Shown here piece after piece: positions 24,458-33,660 of a DNA stretch of 39,587 nt. The DNA lies in the NCBI GenBank assembly GCA_900318395.1, contig ONKL01000031.1:1-39587 (forward strand), in the 5' to 3' direction. A model generated the notes under the pieces. The model was not told the origin of the DNA, ran no database searches, and was given only the letters and a program-made list of their open reading frames with translations. This stretch comes from an uncultured Prevotella sp. Its GTDB lineage: Bacteria; Bacteroidota; Bacteroidia; Bacteroidales; Bacteroidaceae. The position numbers and the translations under genes are program-made. The first letter of the stretch is position 1. Every line of letters starts with the position of its first letter.

Positions 24458-26806
24458 ATGAAAAGACTTCTATTACTGATCACCCTCCTCGTGGGGATCG
24501 CCACTACGGCCAGCGCCGTGCTGAAGGAGAAGGACCTTGAGATGACGCTCACCTTCCTGCACGCCGAGCTGGAGCAGTATCACAACGACCTGACCAGGCG
24601 CACCGCCATCAGAAAGGAGCGCACCAAGCAGCTGATCACGCAGATGCTGCTCACACTGAAACAGGCCGACCAGAACGCGCTGATGCTCTACTCGCAGAAG
24701 ACGGAGAACGTGTTCGACCTGACCTACGCCTGCCGCGAGGCCACCAAGCAGTATCATGACTTCCACAACCACCAGATGCCCTTCACCCAGTTCCTGGAGA
24801 AGACCGAGGCCGACGTGGCCCGATACGACAGCCTGATATCAAGTCTGGAGTCGATGCCCGACATGATGACTACGAAGTATGGCAACAGCAAGCGCGACTC
24901 CTGTCTGGTGCTGGCCAAAAGCATCAGGCAGCTGCTGGGCGAGAACGTGATTCAGCTGAAGCGCAACATCCACTACTACAACATGGCGGAGCGGCGACTG
25001 AGCGAGATGAACAACTACGCCCAGAAGCGCTACACCGACATTCAGCGCAGCATCTTCATCAACGGCGGCGAGAGCTACCCCACCCTGCTGGGCAACATCG
25101 ACCGAAGGTGGAAATCGATGGTCGAGGCGGTGAAGAACAAATACGACATACATGAGGATTTCAAAGAGGATGCCGAGTCGCAATGGAGCTCGTTCTTCGT
25201 GTTCGGACTGCTCGTGATGACCCTCATCTTCTTCATCGTAGCCAGTCTGACGAACCTCTTCTTCTTCAAGCTGCTGCTGCCCAAGCGGTTCAAGACCGAG
25301 GAGTTCAAGAAGAAGCAGCCCGTGATCATCATGGCTACGACGACCATCACCTTCGCCCTCATTCAGGGACTGCTGATGGGCAAGTCGACGCAGAACTTCG
25401 TGCTGATGGCCTCGTCGCTGCTCGTAGAGTATGCCTGGCTGCTGGGCGTGATCTTCATCTCGCTGCTGCTGCGCGTGAAGGGCGACCAGATCAAGAGCGC
25501 TTTCTATATCTACGCCCCCCTCGTCGCCATCGGATTCATCGTCATCGCGTTCCGCATCATCCTCATACCAGGCGAGGCGGTCAACATCTTCCTGCCTCCA
25601 CTACTGCTATTATGCACCATCTGGCAATGGTGGGTGATCAGGACCCACAATCGCAACGTGCCGCGATCGGACATGTTCTACACCTATATCTCGCAGACGG
25701 TGTTCATCGCCTCTGTAGGCTGCTCGTGGGCGGGCTATACGCTGATGGCCGTGCAACTGCTCATCTGGTGGATCATGCTGCTGACGTGTATCCTGACAAT
25801 CACCTGTATCAGCCAGTATCTCAGGCTCTACGCTGAGCGTAAGGGCTACGACAAGCTATCCGTCACGAAGACCTGGGCTTACGATTTCGTAGAGAAGGTG
25901 GTAATGCCCATCATGAGCGTCAGCTCCGTGATGCTGAGTATCTACTGGGCGGCGAAGGTGTTCAACCTCAACGAGCTCTGCTGGGAGATCTTCAAATACA
26001 ACTTCATCGATATGGAGAACCTGCAGGTGTCGATCCTGAAGCTGTCGATGGTCATCTCGCTGTGGTTCCTCTTCCGCTGGATTGCACGCACCATCCTGGG
26101 ACTGCTGCGCGCGCACTATGAGAGCAGCGACCCCACGACGGCGGCCTCGCGCGAGGTGATGGGCAAGAACGTGATTCAGGTGCTCGTCTGGGGCGTGTGG
26201 CTGATGATCTCGCTCTCGCTGCTCCACATCAGTGTCGCCTGGCTGCTGGCCATCTCGGGAGGACTCTCCACAGGTATCGGTTTCGCCTCGAAGGACATCA
26301 TCGAGAATATCTACTACGGCGCCTCGCTGATGGCGGGTCGCATCAAGGTGGGCGACTGGATAGAGATCGACGGACGGATGGGTAAGGTGATGAGTATCAG
26401 CTACACTTCGACCGTCGTAGAATCGCTCTACGGCGAGGTGATCACCTTCCAGAACGCACAGCTCTTTGCGAAGAACTACAAGAACCTGACGAGGAATCAC
26501 GGCTACGTGCTGGCCGTCGTGCCCTTCGGAGTGGCCTACGGCTCGAACCTGAAGAAGGTGACGGAACTCGTAGAGGAGGCGCTCAACAGTCTGAAGCACC
26601 CTTGGATGGATCACAAGAAGCAGGTGAAGTGTGTCTGCTCGGAGATGGCCGACTCGAGCGTGAACTTCCAGCTCTTCGTCTGGGCTGACGCACCCAAGAA
26701 ATCGTATGTGGTGAGCGATGTCCTGAAGTGTGTGTACGACACGCTGAACGAGAACGGCATCCAGATTCCGTTCCCGCAAAGAGACATTCATCTCGTTAAA
26801 GATTAA
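24458..26806 (+). CDS. Large MscS-family mechanosensitive channel
   Basis: The 782-residue protein has a signal peptide (MKRLLLLITLLVGIATTASA), a long helical periplasmic region (about 22-240), roughly eight membrane helices (245-585), then the MscS core. The pore-helix and hinge region is GGLSTGIGFASKDIIENIYYG (about 600-620), followed by the beta domain VGDWIEIDGRMGKVMSISYTS and an alpha/beta C-terminus to 782. By architecture it resembles the longer MscK/YbdG-type channels that release solutes during osmotic downshift. It starts with no gap after the GlcNAc-kinase-like gene. Substrate and gating are not evident. Confidence 0.88.
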   Translation: MKRLLLLITLLVGIATTASAVLKEKDLEMTLTFLHAELEQYHNDLTRRTAIRKERTKQLITQMLLTLKQADQNALMLYSQKTENVFDLTYACREATKQYHDFHNHQMPFTQFLEKTEADVARYDSLISSLESMPDMMTTKYGNSKRDSCLVLAKSIRQLLGENVIQLKRNIHYYNMAERRLSEMNNYAQKRYTDIQRSIFINGGESYPTLLGNIDRRWKSMVEAVKNKYDIHEDFKEDAESQWSSFFVFGLLVMTLIFFIVASLTNLFFFKLLLPKRFKTEEFKKKQPVIIMATTTITFALIQGLLMGKSTQNFVLMASSLLVEYAWLLGVIFISLLLRVKGDQIKSAFYIYAPLVAIGFIVIAFRIILIPGEAVNIFLPPLLLLCTIWQWWVIRTHNRNVPRSDMFYTYISQTVFIASVGCSWAGYTLMAVQLLIWWIMLLTCILTITCISQYLRLYAERKGYDKLSVTKTWAYDFVEKVVMPIMSVSSVMLSIYWAAKVFNLNELCWEIFKYNFIDMENLQVSILKLSMVISLWFLFRWIARTILGLLRAHYESSDPTTAASREVMGKNVIQVLVWGVWLMISLSLLHISVAWLLAISGGLSTGIGFASKDIIENIYYGASLMAGRIKVGDWIEIDGRMGKVMSISYTSTVVESLYGEVITFQNAQLFAKNYKNLTRNHGYVLAVVPFGVAYGSNLKKVTELVEEALNSLKHPWMDHKKQVKCVCSEMADSSVNFQLFVWADAPKKSYVVSDVLKCVYDTLNENGIQIPFPQRDIHLVKD

Positions 26807-26821
26807 AAAAATGGTATTTTT

Positions 26822-26853
26822 TTTGGTGGTTATGAATAAAATGCGTATTTTTG
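26822..26853 (+). promoter_or_regulatory. Promoter of the kdsA operon
   Basis: TTTG at 26822-26825 and TATTTTTG at 26846-26853 are 20 nt apart. The kdsA ATG is only 10 bp past the -7 box, so the mRNA would have almost no leader. Confidence 0.75.
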
Positions 26854-26863
26854 CAAAATCAAT

Positions 26864-27625
26864 ATGAGTATCAAAACAACCATTATAGCTGGTCCATGTG
26901 TCATAGAGTCGAACGAATTGCTCGACACTGTGGCTCGTAAGTTGGTGGAAATCAACACCAAACTTAACGTCGACATCATCTTCAAGGCCTCGTTCGACAA
27001 GGCTAATCGTACATCCATCCACTCGTTTCGCGGCCCAGGACTTGAGCGCGGACTCCAGATGTTGGCTGATGTAAAAGCCAACTACGGACTCAGGATTCTG
27101 ACCGATATCCATGAAAGCTATCAGGCAAAGCCTGTCGGTGAGGTGTGCGACGTGATCCAGATTCCCGCCTTCCTCTGCCGCCAGACTGACTTGCTGATCG
27201 CAGCTGCGAAGACCGGTAGGACGGTCAACATCAAGAAAGCACAGTTCCTGAGCGGGAGCGACATGCGCTACCCGGTGGAGAAAGCGCGCGATGCGGGTGC
27301 GAAAGAGGTCTGGCTGACTGAGCGCGGCAACATGATGGGCTACAACAACCTCGTGGTTGACTTCCGCAATATCCCCGACATGCTGGAGATTGTGCCGACG
27401 GTCATTATGGACTGTACACACAGCGTACAGCGCCCGGGAAGCGCCAACGGCACGACGGGGGGCGACCGCAAGTTTGTGCCGAAGATGGCACTCGCAGCAA
27501 AGGCGTTCGGGGCAACGGGCTACTTCTTTGAAGTGCACCCCACTCCCGACGAGGGTCTCAGCGACGCTGCCAACATGCTGGAGCTCGACAAGCTGGAGGC
27601 GCTGGTTGAAAAACTGACAAAATGA
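26864..27625 (+). CDS. kdsA: 3-deoxy-8-phosphooctulonate synthase
   Basis: This 253-residue cytoplasmic TIM-barrel enzyme condenses phosphoenolpyruvate with arabinose 5-phosphate to Kdo 8-phosphate for lipopolysaccharide. Motifs: IIAGPCVIES, FKASFDKANRTSIHSFRGPG, TDIHESYQAKPVGEVCDV, NIKKAQFLSGSDM, and CTHSVQRPGSANGTTGG. Cys12 in AGPC is the ligand found in metal-dependent (class II) enzymes; the E. coli metal-free type has Asn there. It overlaps kdsD by 4 bp (ATGA), and kdsD supplies its substrate. Confidence 0.95.
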   Translation: MSIKTTIIAGPCVIESNELLDTVARKLVEINTKLNVDIIFKASFDKANRTSIHSFRGPGLERGLQMLADVKANYGLRILTDIHESYQAKPVGEVCDVIQIPAFLCRQTDLLIAAAKTGRTVNIKKAQFLSGSDMRYPVEKARDAGAKEVWLTERGNMMGYNNLVVDFRNIPDMLEIVPTVIMDCTHSVQRPGSANGTTGGDRKFVPKMALAAKAFGATGYFFEVHPTPDEGLSDAANMLELDKLEALVEKLTK

Positions 27626-28623
27626 TGAAAGAAGCAAAGGAATACGCGATACAGTGTTTCAAGGACGAGGCCGAAGCCGTGCTGGGACTTGTCACACAAC
27701 TGGATGACAGCTTCAACGACGCTGTCGAACTGATGTATGAGTGTAAGGGGAAAATCATCGTTACCGGCGTAGGAAAGAGCGGGCATATCGGTGCCAAGAT
27801 CGCTGCCACGCTCTCGAGTACGGGTACACCCTCATTCTTCATCAATCCGCTCGACGTATTTCATGGCGACCTGGGTGTGATGACCACCGACGACGTCGTG
27901 CTGGCCATCTCAAACTCCGGGCAGACTGACGAGCTGCTGAGGTTTATCCCGATGGTGCTCCACATGCAGATACCTATCATCGGCATGAGCGGCAACCCCC
28001 AGTCGCTGCTGGCAAAATACTCCACCTGCCACCTGAACGTGCGTGTAGAGAAAGAAGCCTGCCCGATGAATCTCGCACCGACGAGCTCGACTATGGCGCA
28101 GCTGGCAATGGGCGACGCTCTGGCTATCGCCTTGATGGAGAAGCGGAACTTCCAGCCCAGAGACTTTGCACAATTCCACCCGGGTGGTGAGATCGGCAAA
28201 CGACTGCTGACAACCGCACAGGACGTGATGTTCAAGGACGACCTGCCCGTATTGCCACCAGAGATGCATCTGGGCGAAGCCATTATCCTTGTGAGCAAGG
28301 GCAAGCTCGGACTGGGAATCGCGGTGAAGAATGAAGAGTTAAGAATGAAGAATGAAGAATTTGGAGTGAAGAATGAAGGGTGCCACGTGGTGGGACTGAT
28401 TACCGACGGCGATATCCGTCGCGCGATGGAGAAATGGCAGGCAGAGTTCTTCAACCGCACGGTGAGCGACATTATGACTCGTACGCCGAAAAGCGTCAGA
28501 CCTGAGACCAAGATTACAGAGATTCAAAGAATCATGAGTAAATATAAGGTACACTCGGTATTAGTGACCGACGAGGAGAATCACCTTCTCGGAGTCGTTG
28601 ACCACTACTCATGTATGATTTAA
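27622..28623 (+). CDS. kdsD: Arabinose-5-phosphate isomerase with in-frame repeat insertion
   Basis: This 333-residue enzyme of the KdsD/KpsF family converts ribulose 5-phosphate to arabinose 5-phosphate. An N-terminal SIS domain (GVGKSGHIGAKIAATLSSTG, AISNSGQTDELL, LAPTSSTMAQLAMGDALA) is followed by two CBS domains (about 210-333). Between strands of the first CBS domain, residues about 235-253 (VKNEELRMKNEEFGVKNEG) form a low-complexity insert absent from typical relatives, encoded by a GAAGAAT-type repeat like those in this genome's intergenic gaps. The frame stays open and the later motif VVGLITDGDIRRAM is intact. Overlaps kdsA by 4 bp. Confidence 0.94.
   Translation: MMKEAKEYAIQCFKDEAEAVLGLVTQLDDSFNDAVELMYECKGKIIVTGVGKSGHIGAKIAATLSSTGTPSFFINPLDVFHGDLGVMTTDDVVLAISNSGQTDELLRFIPMVLHMQIPIIGMSGNPQSLLAKYSTCHLNVRVEKEACPMNLAPTSSTMAQLAMGDALAIALMEKRNFQPRDFAQFHPGGEIGKRLLTTAQDVMFKDDLPVLPPEMHLGEAIILVSKGKLGLGIAVKNEELRMKNEEFGVKNEGCHVVGLITDGDIRRAMEKWQAEFFNRTVSDIMTRTPKSVRPETKITEIQRIMSKYKVHSVLVTDEENHLLGVVDHYSCMI
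28324..28380 (+). repeat. Low-complexity GAAGAAT repeat inside kdsD
   Basis: About 57 bp made of AAGAATGAAGA-type units, in frame with kdsD. The reverse complement of the nuoCD-nuoH gap (7681-7718) has nearly the same words (AAGAGTTAAGAATTAAGAAT), which suggests that one simple-repeat family occupies both sites. Confidence 0.7.
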
Positions 28624-28642
28624 TGACAGAAAGTAAGGCTTT

Positions 28643-31600
28643 ATGAAGACTATAAAGAAACTATTGATTGTGCTGCTGCTCATCATCCCATTGGCGGTGA
28701 CAGCTGATTATCTGTTTAAGACGCTGGATGCTCGCGACGGTCTGACCACCAGCCAAGTGAACTGTATTCTGAAAGATTCACGCGGATATATATGGTTTGG
28801 TACACCCGCAGGCCTGTATCGCTTCGACGGCTATTCGTTCAGGAACTTCCAGAGCGATTCGCAGGACGGTTCATCGCTTAACGACAGCTATATCAACACG
28901 ATTCAGGAAATGCTCGACGGAAACCTGCTGATAGAGACCTCTTCGGGCTATTGCATCTATCACCCTCAGACAGAGACGTTTGAGCGCGACATGAAGCAGA
29001 CCTTTGCGCGTATGGGTATTGAGACAATCCCAGCTGTCGTCTACATCGACAAGCATAAGAATCTCTGGGGAGCTATTCCCAACAAGGGCGTAGTCTGCTA
29101 CAACCAGCAGCAACAGTTGCTTTATGAGTTCGGCTATACCGACGATTCGCGCGGTGTGCCGCAGGGCGTGGTATGCTCGATCAGCGAGTGTCGCGACGGC
29201 GCCATCATCGTCTATGATGACGGACGTATGGTCTGCTGCGATGTGATGCACCAGCAGCATACCGTATGGGCTACAGAAGGTGTACCTACACTGAAACGCC
29301 ATAGATCAAAGTCGCTCAGAGCCTTCGCCGATCAGATGGACAATATCTGGCTCTACGGACAAGGCACCTTATATATGTATAATAAGAGTGGCGAATCGTG
29401 GGATGGTTCGATCGGAGAACGGTTAGGACTGACGAATATCGGTGTAGACCGCAACATCAACAGTATGGCCGGCGACCGAAACGGCAATATCTGGATCGGT
29501 TCTGACCAGTTGGGCTTGTTGAAGATGGACGTCAACACCCACGAGATGGAGAACGTTGTGCCGCGTAACATCAATGACAACCAGTGGGTGAAGGATCACG
29601 TAGGCATCCAGAGCGTTTACGTTGACGACACCAACCTGTTGTGGGTAGGCACCGAGAAATCGGGTGTAGCCTATTCGGGTGATTACATCTATCGTTTCGG
29701 TTCGAATCTTATCGGCGATATCACCGCTATGGCGCAGGATGCGAATGGTAAGATCTGGTACGGAACGAGCGACAAAGGTATCATCGACTACAATGGGCCA
29801 CTTGCCAGTCTGAAGGTCTCATGTATGGAGACCACCCCCGACGGAAGCCTCTGGGTAGGTTCGAAACGTAACGGTCTGACCAGGATCAAAGGAGGTTCGT
29901 CGACCATCTTCTCACTGGCCAAGGACAGCACCAGCACACTGATTGACGACCACATCAACGACCTGTGTGTGGATAAAATCGGAAACCTTTGGATTGCTAC
30001 AAACGGCGGTCTGCAGGTATATAACCCCAGGATGAACTCTTTTTCATCGTACACCCGTGAGAACGGCAAGATGAACACGAACAACATCACCTGTCTGTTC
30101 TACACCAAGAGCAACAAGGAGAATAATCTGTTTGTAGGAACAGCCGAGGGTCTCGTGATCCTGAATCTGTCGAACACAGAGAAGAAGGTCATCACAGGTA
30201 ATTCCAACAATCTTGAGTCATTTACGAACAACTATATCACTCAGGTTTACCAAGACTCAAGAGGATTAATCTGGGTTGGTACGCGTGAAGGTCTTAACAT
30301 TCTCAATCAGGATGCTGACGACCTGGACTACCTGACAGAGAAACAAGGTCTTTGCAACAATAACGTCTGCGGTATAGCCGAAGACAAGAACCACAATATC
30401 TGGGTAACCACCAGTCGCGGAGTCAGCCGCATCGTCGTACAGCGTAACCATGAGGACGGTACGAACAATTACGGCATGTACAACTATGACACCTCAGACG
30501 GATTGCAGAGCAATGAGTTCAATCACGGTTCGATCCTGACCCGTGATGACGGTAATGTACTGCTGGGCGGACTTTATGGCGTGAACTGGGTCTTCCAGAA
30601 AGGTAATGACGATAATGAAGCCCTGCCGCGCGTGATGCTCACACAGCTGTTTATCGGTGAAGAAGAAATTCTTACCGGTCACGAATATGACAACAGAGTC
30701 ATCTTGCCGCAGGCTCTCAACGAGACGAACAAGATCAATCTGGGTCATGAGCAGAACACCTTTACCATCAAGTTTGCCGCAGGTAACTACAACCAAAGTG
30801 AGAGACTGCAGTTCATGTATTGGATGGAAGGCAAGGATGAGGACTGGCGCAACGGAAACGCGCTGACTCACGGTGTGACCTTCAAGGAGCTTAAAAGCGG
30901 TAAATATACCCTCCACGTGAAGGCCATCAGCGCTGAAGGAGCGGTCAGCAATCAGGAGCGCGTGCTGGAAATCAATATTGAGCGTCACTGGCTGCTATCA
31001 TGGTGGATGATTGTCGCCTATGTCATCATCACATTAGTCATCCTATACTTCTGGCGCATCGGACTGAAGCAGATCAAGGCCATTAAGCAACGGAAGAATG
31101 CTGTGATCAACGAGTTGAAGAATCAGCGCGAGGAGATCAAGGCTGCCAGCGATGACCTCCGTCAGCCTATGGCCCGCATGACTTCGATCATCGGCAACCT
31201 CGCAGAGAAAGAGACCACACTTGAGGAGAAAGAGCAGCTGAATGCCCTCCACTCGCAGATGCTTCAGATTATCACGCGCGTGGCCGACATGCAGATGAAC
31301 CTCGAGAATCCAATGGAGAAAGCCAGGAATACGGTTCAGGATCGCCTTGAACTTAATGGTAAGGGTGAGATAGAACTGCCCGAGATCGGCGACACATTGA
31401 CAGCAGAGAGCACACGATCGAGAGCTGCCCTCGACTCGCCGACCGCAAAGTTCACCGTCGTGATGATCGACGACAACGAGGACTTCCTGAAGTTTGCAGC
31501 GACCAAGTTGAAGTATGTCTATGATTTCCATATCTACAACGACATCGAGAAAGCCGCCGACGATCTGGAGGAGATGAAGTGCGACATCGTGGTATGTAAG

Positions 31601-32425
31601 CAGGAGATGGCTCCGATGACGGGTAGCGATCTGTGTAATCAGCTGAAGACGAATATCGTCACCCAGAAGATGAAGTTCGTGCTGATGACAGACGGTGTGC
31701 TTACACCGCAGGATATGCGCTCGAAGAACATCACCCTCTCTGCCGACGATTATCTCGCCAAGCCGTTCAACATACAAGAAGCCTGCATGCGTTTCAATAA
31801 AGTGCTTGGCTTGGGCGCTATCAATGTCAACAACGACCTCATTGAAGGTGCCGAGACCCGAATGCTGGAGGATCGCAACACGAGTATGACCACCGCAACG
31901 GAAAGCATGGGTCTTGAGGATATCAAGCCTGATTCAGAAGTAGAGGTAACAGCAGACGATCCGATGAACGCCGTTGACACAACAGTCGTCAAAAAGAACC
32001 AGCTGGCTCGCAAGGGTAGCAATCTACCTGAAGGTATCCTGCCCGAGAATGAGCAAAGTGAGGAGTCGACATCCGACTACTCGATGCTCGACGAGATGGA
32101 TCAGCAACTGTTGAAGAATATCGAGCAATACGTGATGCAGAACATGAGCCGAGGACAGATCAGTCTTGAAGAGATGGCCAGCGCAATGGGAATGGGACGC
32201 GTACCCTTCTTCCATCGTGTCCGTAGTCTGACGAACAAGACTCCAGCCGAGGTCGTTCGCGACATGCGTCTGAAACATGCGTGCATCCTGCTGAAGCGTA
32301 CCAATATCAACATGAGTGAGTTGGCTACAAACATCGGTTTCCTGACAGCCGAGAACTTCATTACCATCTTCAAGGAGAAGTTTGGAATGACGCCACTTGA
32401 GTACAGATTAAAGCATCGTAAATGA
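28643..32425 (+). CDS. Kinase-less hybrid two-component-like sensor/AraC regulator
   Basis: The 1260-residue protein has a signal peptide or anchor (1-21), a two-component-regulator propeller (about 25-620; repeats such as DSRGYIWFGTPAGLYRF, DRNGNIWIGSDQLG, DKIGNLWIATNGGL, DSRGLIWVGTREGL), a Y_Y_Y domain (about 698-780), one membrane helix (about 783-806), a helical segment, a receiver-like domain (about 935-1055), an acidic linker and an AraC helix-turn-helix (about 1160-1258). It differs from hybrid two-component systems: HELRTP reads DDLRQP (Asp837), there is no HATPase domain, and the receiver's phospho-acceptor is Lys986 (DIVVCKQEMAPMTG) although Asp943-Asp944 and the later Lys (DDYLAKPF) remain. 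It lies 19 bp after kdsD and overlaps the next gene by 4 bp. Confidence 0.85.
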   Translation: MKTIKKLLIVLLLIIPLAVTADYLFKTLDARDGLTTSQVNCILKDSRGYIWFGTPAGLYRFDGYSFRNFQSDSQDGSSLNDSYINTIQEMLDGNLLIETSSGYCIYHPQTETFERDMKQTFARMGIETIPAVVYIDKHKNLWGAIPNKGVVCYNQQQQLLYEFGYTDDSRGVPQGVVCSISECRDGAIIVYDDGRMVCCDVMHQQHTVWATEGVPTLKRHRSKSLRAFADQMDNIWLYGQGTLYMYNKSGESWDGSIGERLGLTNIGVDRNINSMAGDRNGNIWIGSDQLGLLKMDVNTHEMENVVPRNINDNQWVKDHVGIQSVYVDDTNLLWVGTEKSGVAYSGDYIYRFGSNLIGDITAMAQDANGKIWYGTSDKGIIDYNGPLASLKVSCMETTPDGSLWVGSKRNGLTRIKGGSSTIFSLAKDSTSTLIDDHINDLCVDKIGNLWIATNGGLQVYNPRMNSFSSYTRENGKMNTNNITCLFYTKSNKENNLFVGTAEGLVILNLSNTEKKVITGNSNNLESFTNNYITQVYQDSRGLIWVGTREGLNILNQDADDLDYLTEKQGLCNNNVCGIAEDKNHNIWVTTSRGVSRIVVQRNHEDGTNNYGMYNYDTSDGLQSNEFNHGSILTRDDGNVLLGGLYGVNWVFQKGNDDNEALPRVMLTQLFIGEEEILTGHEYDNRVILPQALNETNKINLGHEQNTFTIKFAAGNYNQSERLQFMYWMEGKDEDWRNGNALTHGVTFKELKSGKYTLHVKAISAEGAVSNQERVLEINIERHWLLSWWMIVAYVIITLVILYFWRIGLKQIKAIKQRKNAVINELKNQREEIKAASDDLRQPMARMTSIIGNLAEKETTLEEKEQLNALHSQMLQIITRVADMQMNLENPMEKARNTVQDRLELNGKGEIELPEIGDTLTAESTRSRAALDSPTAKFTVVMIDDNEDFLKFAATKLKYVYDFHIYNDIEKAADDLEEMKCDIVVCKQEMAPMTGSDLCNQLKTNIVTQKMKFVLMTDGVLTPQDMRSKNITLSADDYLAKPFNIQEACMRFNKVLGLGAINVNNDLIEGAETRMLEDRNTSMTTATESMGLEDIKPDSEVEVTADDPMNAVDTTVVKKNQLARKGSNLPEGILPENEQSEESTSDYSMLDEMDQQLLKNIEQYVMQNMSRGQISLEEMASAMGMGRVPFFHRVRSLTNKTPAEVVRDMRLKHACILLKRTNINMSELATNIGFLTAENFITIFKEKFGMTPLEYRLKHRK

Positions 32426-33657
32426 TAAGCAATAAGAACCAATTGGCAGGAATAGCAACCATACTATTCCTGCTGATTTCTCTCTATAGTAAAGCCCAGT
32501 CGAGCGATTCTCTCACCATCAGCCAGATGCGAGAGCTGGGGGTTGTCTTCTCGAAGAACAACAAGGTTGAACTGCTGATGTCGGGCAAGGAAAAGTTTGC
32601 CAGACTTTTTGAAGACATCCGCCAAGCCAAGCAAAGCGTCCATCTGGAGTATTTCAACTTCAGAAACGACTCTATCGCCTCTCTGCTTTTCGACATCCTC
32701 AGGGAAAAGCGCAAAGAGGGAGTCGAGGTAAGGGCAGTCTTCGACGGATTCGGCAACGACTCGAACAACCAGCCTCTGAAAAAGAAGCATCTGGAAAAGC
32801 TGCATGCAGACAGCATCGAGATCTACGAGTTTGATCCCATCAGGTTTCCTTGGGTCAATCATATCTGGCCGCGCGACCACCGAAAGATCGTAGTCATTGA
32901 CGGTCGTATTGCCTATACTGGCGGTATGAATGTGGCCGACTATTACGTCGTGGGTTCAGAGCAAGTCGGAGAATGGCGCGATATGCATTGCCGCATTGAG
33001 GGTTCGGCTGTGAATGAACTGCAGAAGATTTTCGTCAGATTCTGGAAGAAACTGAGCAAAGAGGACCTGACAGACCCGAAATACTTCCAAGGAACGAAAG
33101 CTGGCAACAAAATGGTGGGTATAGTCAATCGCGAGCCTCACACCTCAAATGAGATCACGCGCAGATTCTTCGTCAATGTACTCGACAACGCCAAAGACTC
33201 CGTGAAGATCATCAACCCTTACTTCATGCCCACCAACAAGGTGATGAAAGCCCTGAAGCGCTGTGCGGAGCGAGGGGTGAAGATGGACATTCTCATCTCT
33301 GCGAAATACGACGAGCCGTTGACACCCGACATCGTGATGTACAACATGAAGAAACTGATCAAGCGCGGCGTAAACGTCTGGCGCTATCGCCCAGGATTCC
33401 ATCATTCCAAGATTATGATGGTCGATGGGAAATTCTGCACGGTGGGCAGTACGAATCTCGATGCCCGAGGGCTGCGCTACGACTATGAGGTCAATGCCCT
33501 GATTATGGATGAAGAAACCACCAAGAAGTTAGACCAGAAATTCATCGAAGATACAGGCAAGAGTGACTATGTATCTATGGAAGAGTGGAAGAAAAGCCGC
33601 ACGACTTGGCAACGGTTCAAAGGCTGGTTCGGTCATCTGCTGACCTTCTTATTGTAG
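32422..33657 (+). CDS. Phospholipase D-like / cardiolipin-synthase-like protein
   Basis: The 411-residue protein has two complete HKD motifs: RDHRKIVVIDGRIAYTGGMN (about residue 150) and FHHSKIMMVDGKFCTVGSTN (about 327), each with the downstream GxxN/GSxN residues of the PLD superfamily. The layout matches bacterial cardiolipin synthases, which join two phosphatidylglycerols. The N-terminus (MISNKNQLAGIATILFLLISLYSKAQ) has a single hydrophobic stretch ending in an SKAQ cleavage-like site, where Cls usually has two membrane helices. It may therefore act in the periplasm. It overlaps the regulator gene by 4 bp. Confidence 0.85.
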   Translation: MISNKNQLAGIATILFLLISLYSKAQSSDSLTISQMRELGVVFSKNNKVELLMSGKEKFARLFEDIRQAKQSVHLEYFNFRNDSIASLLFDILREKRKEGVEVRAVFDGFGNDSNNQPLKKKHLEKLHADSIEIYEFDPIRFPWVNHIWPRDHRKIVVIDGRIAYTGGMNVADYYVVGSEQVGEWRDMHCRIEGSAVNELQKIFVRFWKKLSKEDLTDPKYFQGTKAGNKMVGIVNREPHTSNEITRRFFVNVLDNAKDSVKIINPYFMPTNKVMKALKRCAERGVKMDILISAKYDEPLTPDIVMYNMKKLIKRGVNVWRYRPGFHHSKIMMVDGKFCTVGSTNLDARGLRYDYEVNALIMDEETTKKLDQKFIEDTGKSDYVSMEEWKKSRTTWQRFKGWFGHLLTFLL

Positions 33658-33660
33658 CCC

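Noticed and set aside
25856-27637. 593-codon minus-strand frame opposite MscS and kdsA
   Set aside because: Spans two clearly coding plus-strand genes and shows no domain; an antisense artefact of codon usage.
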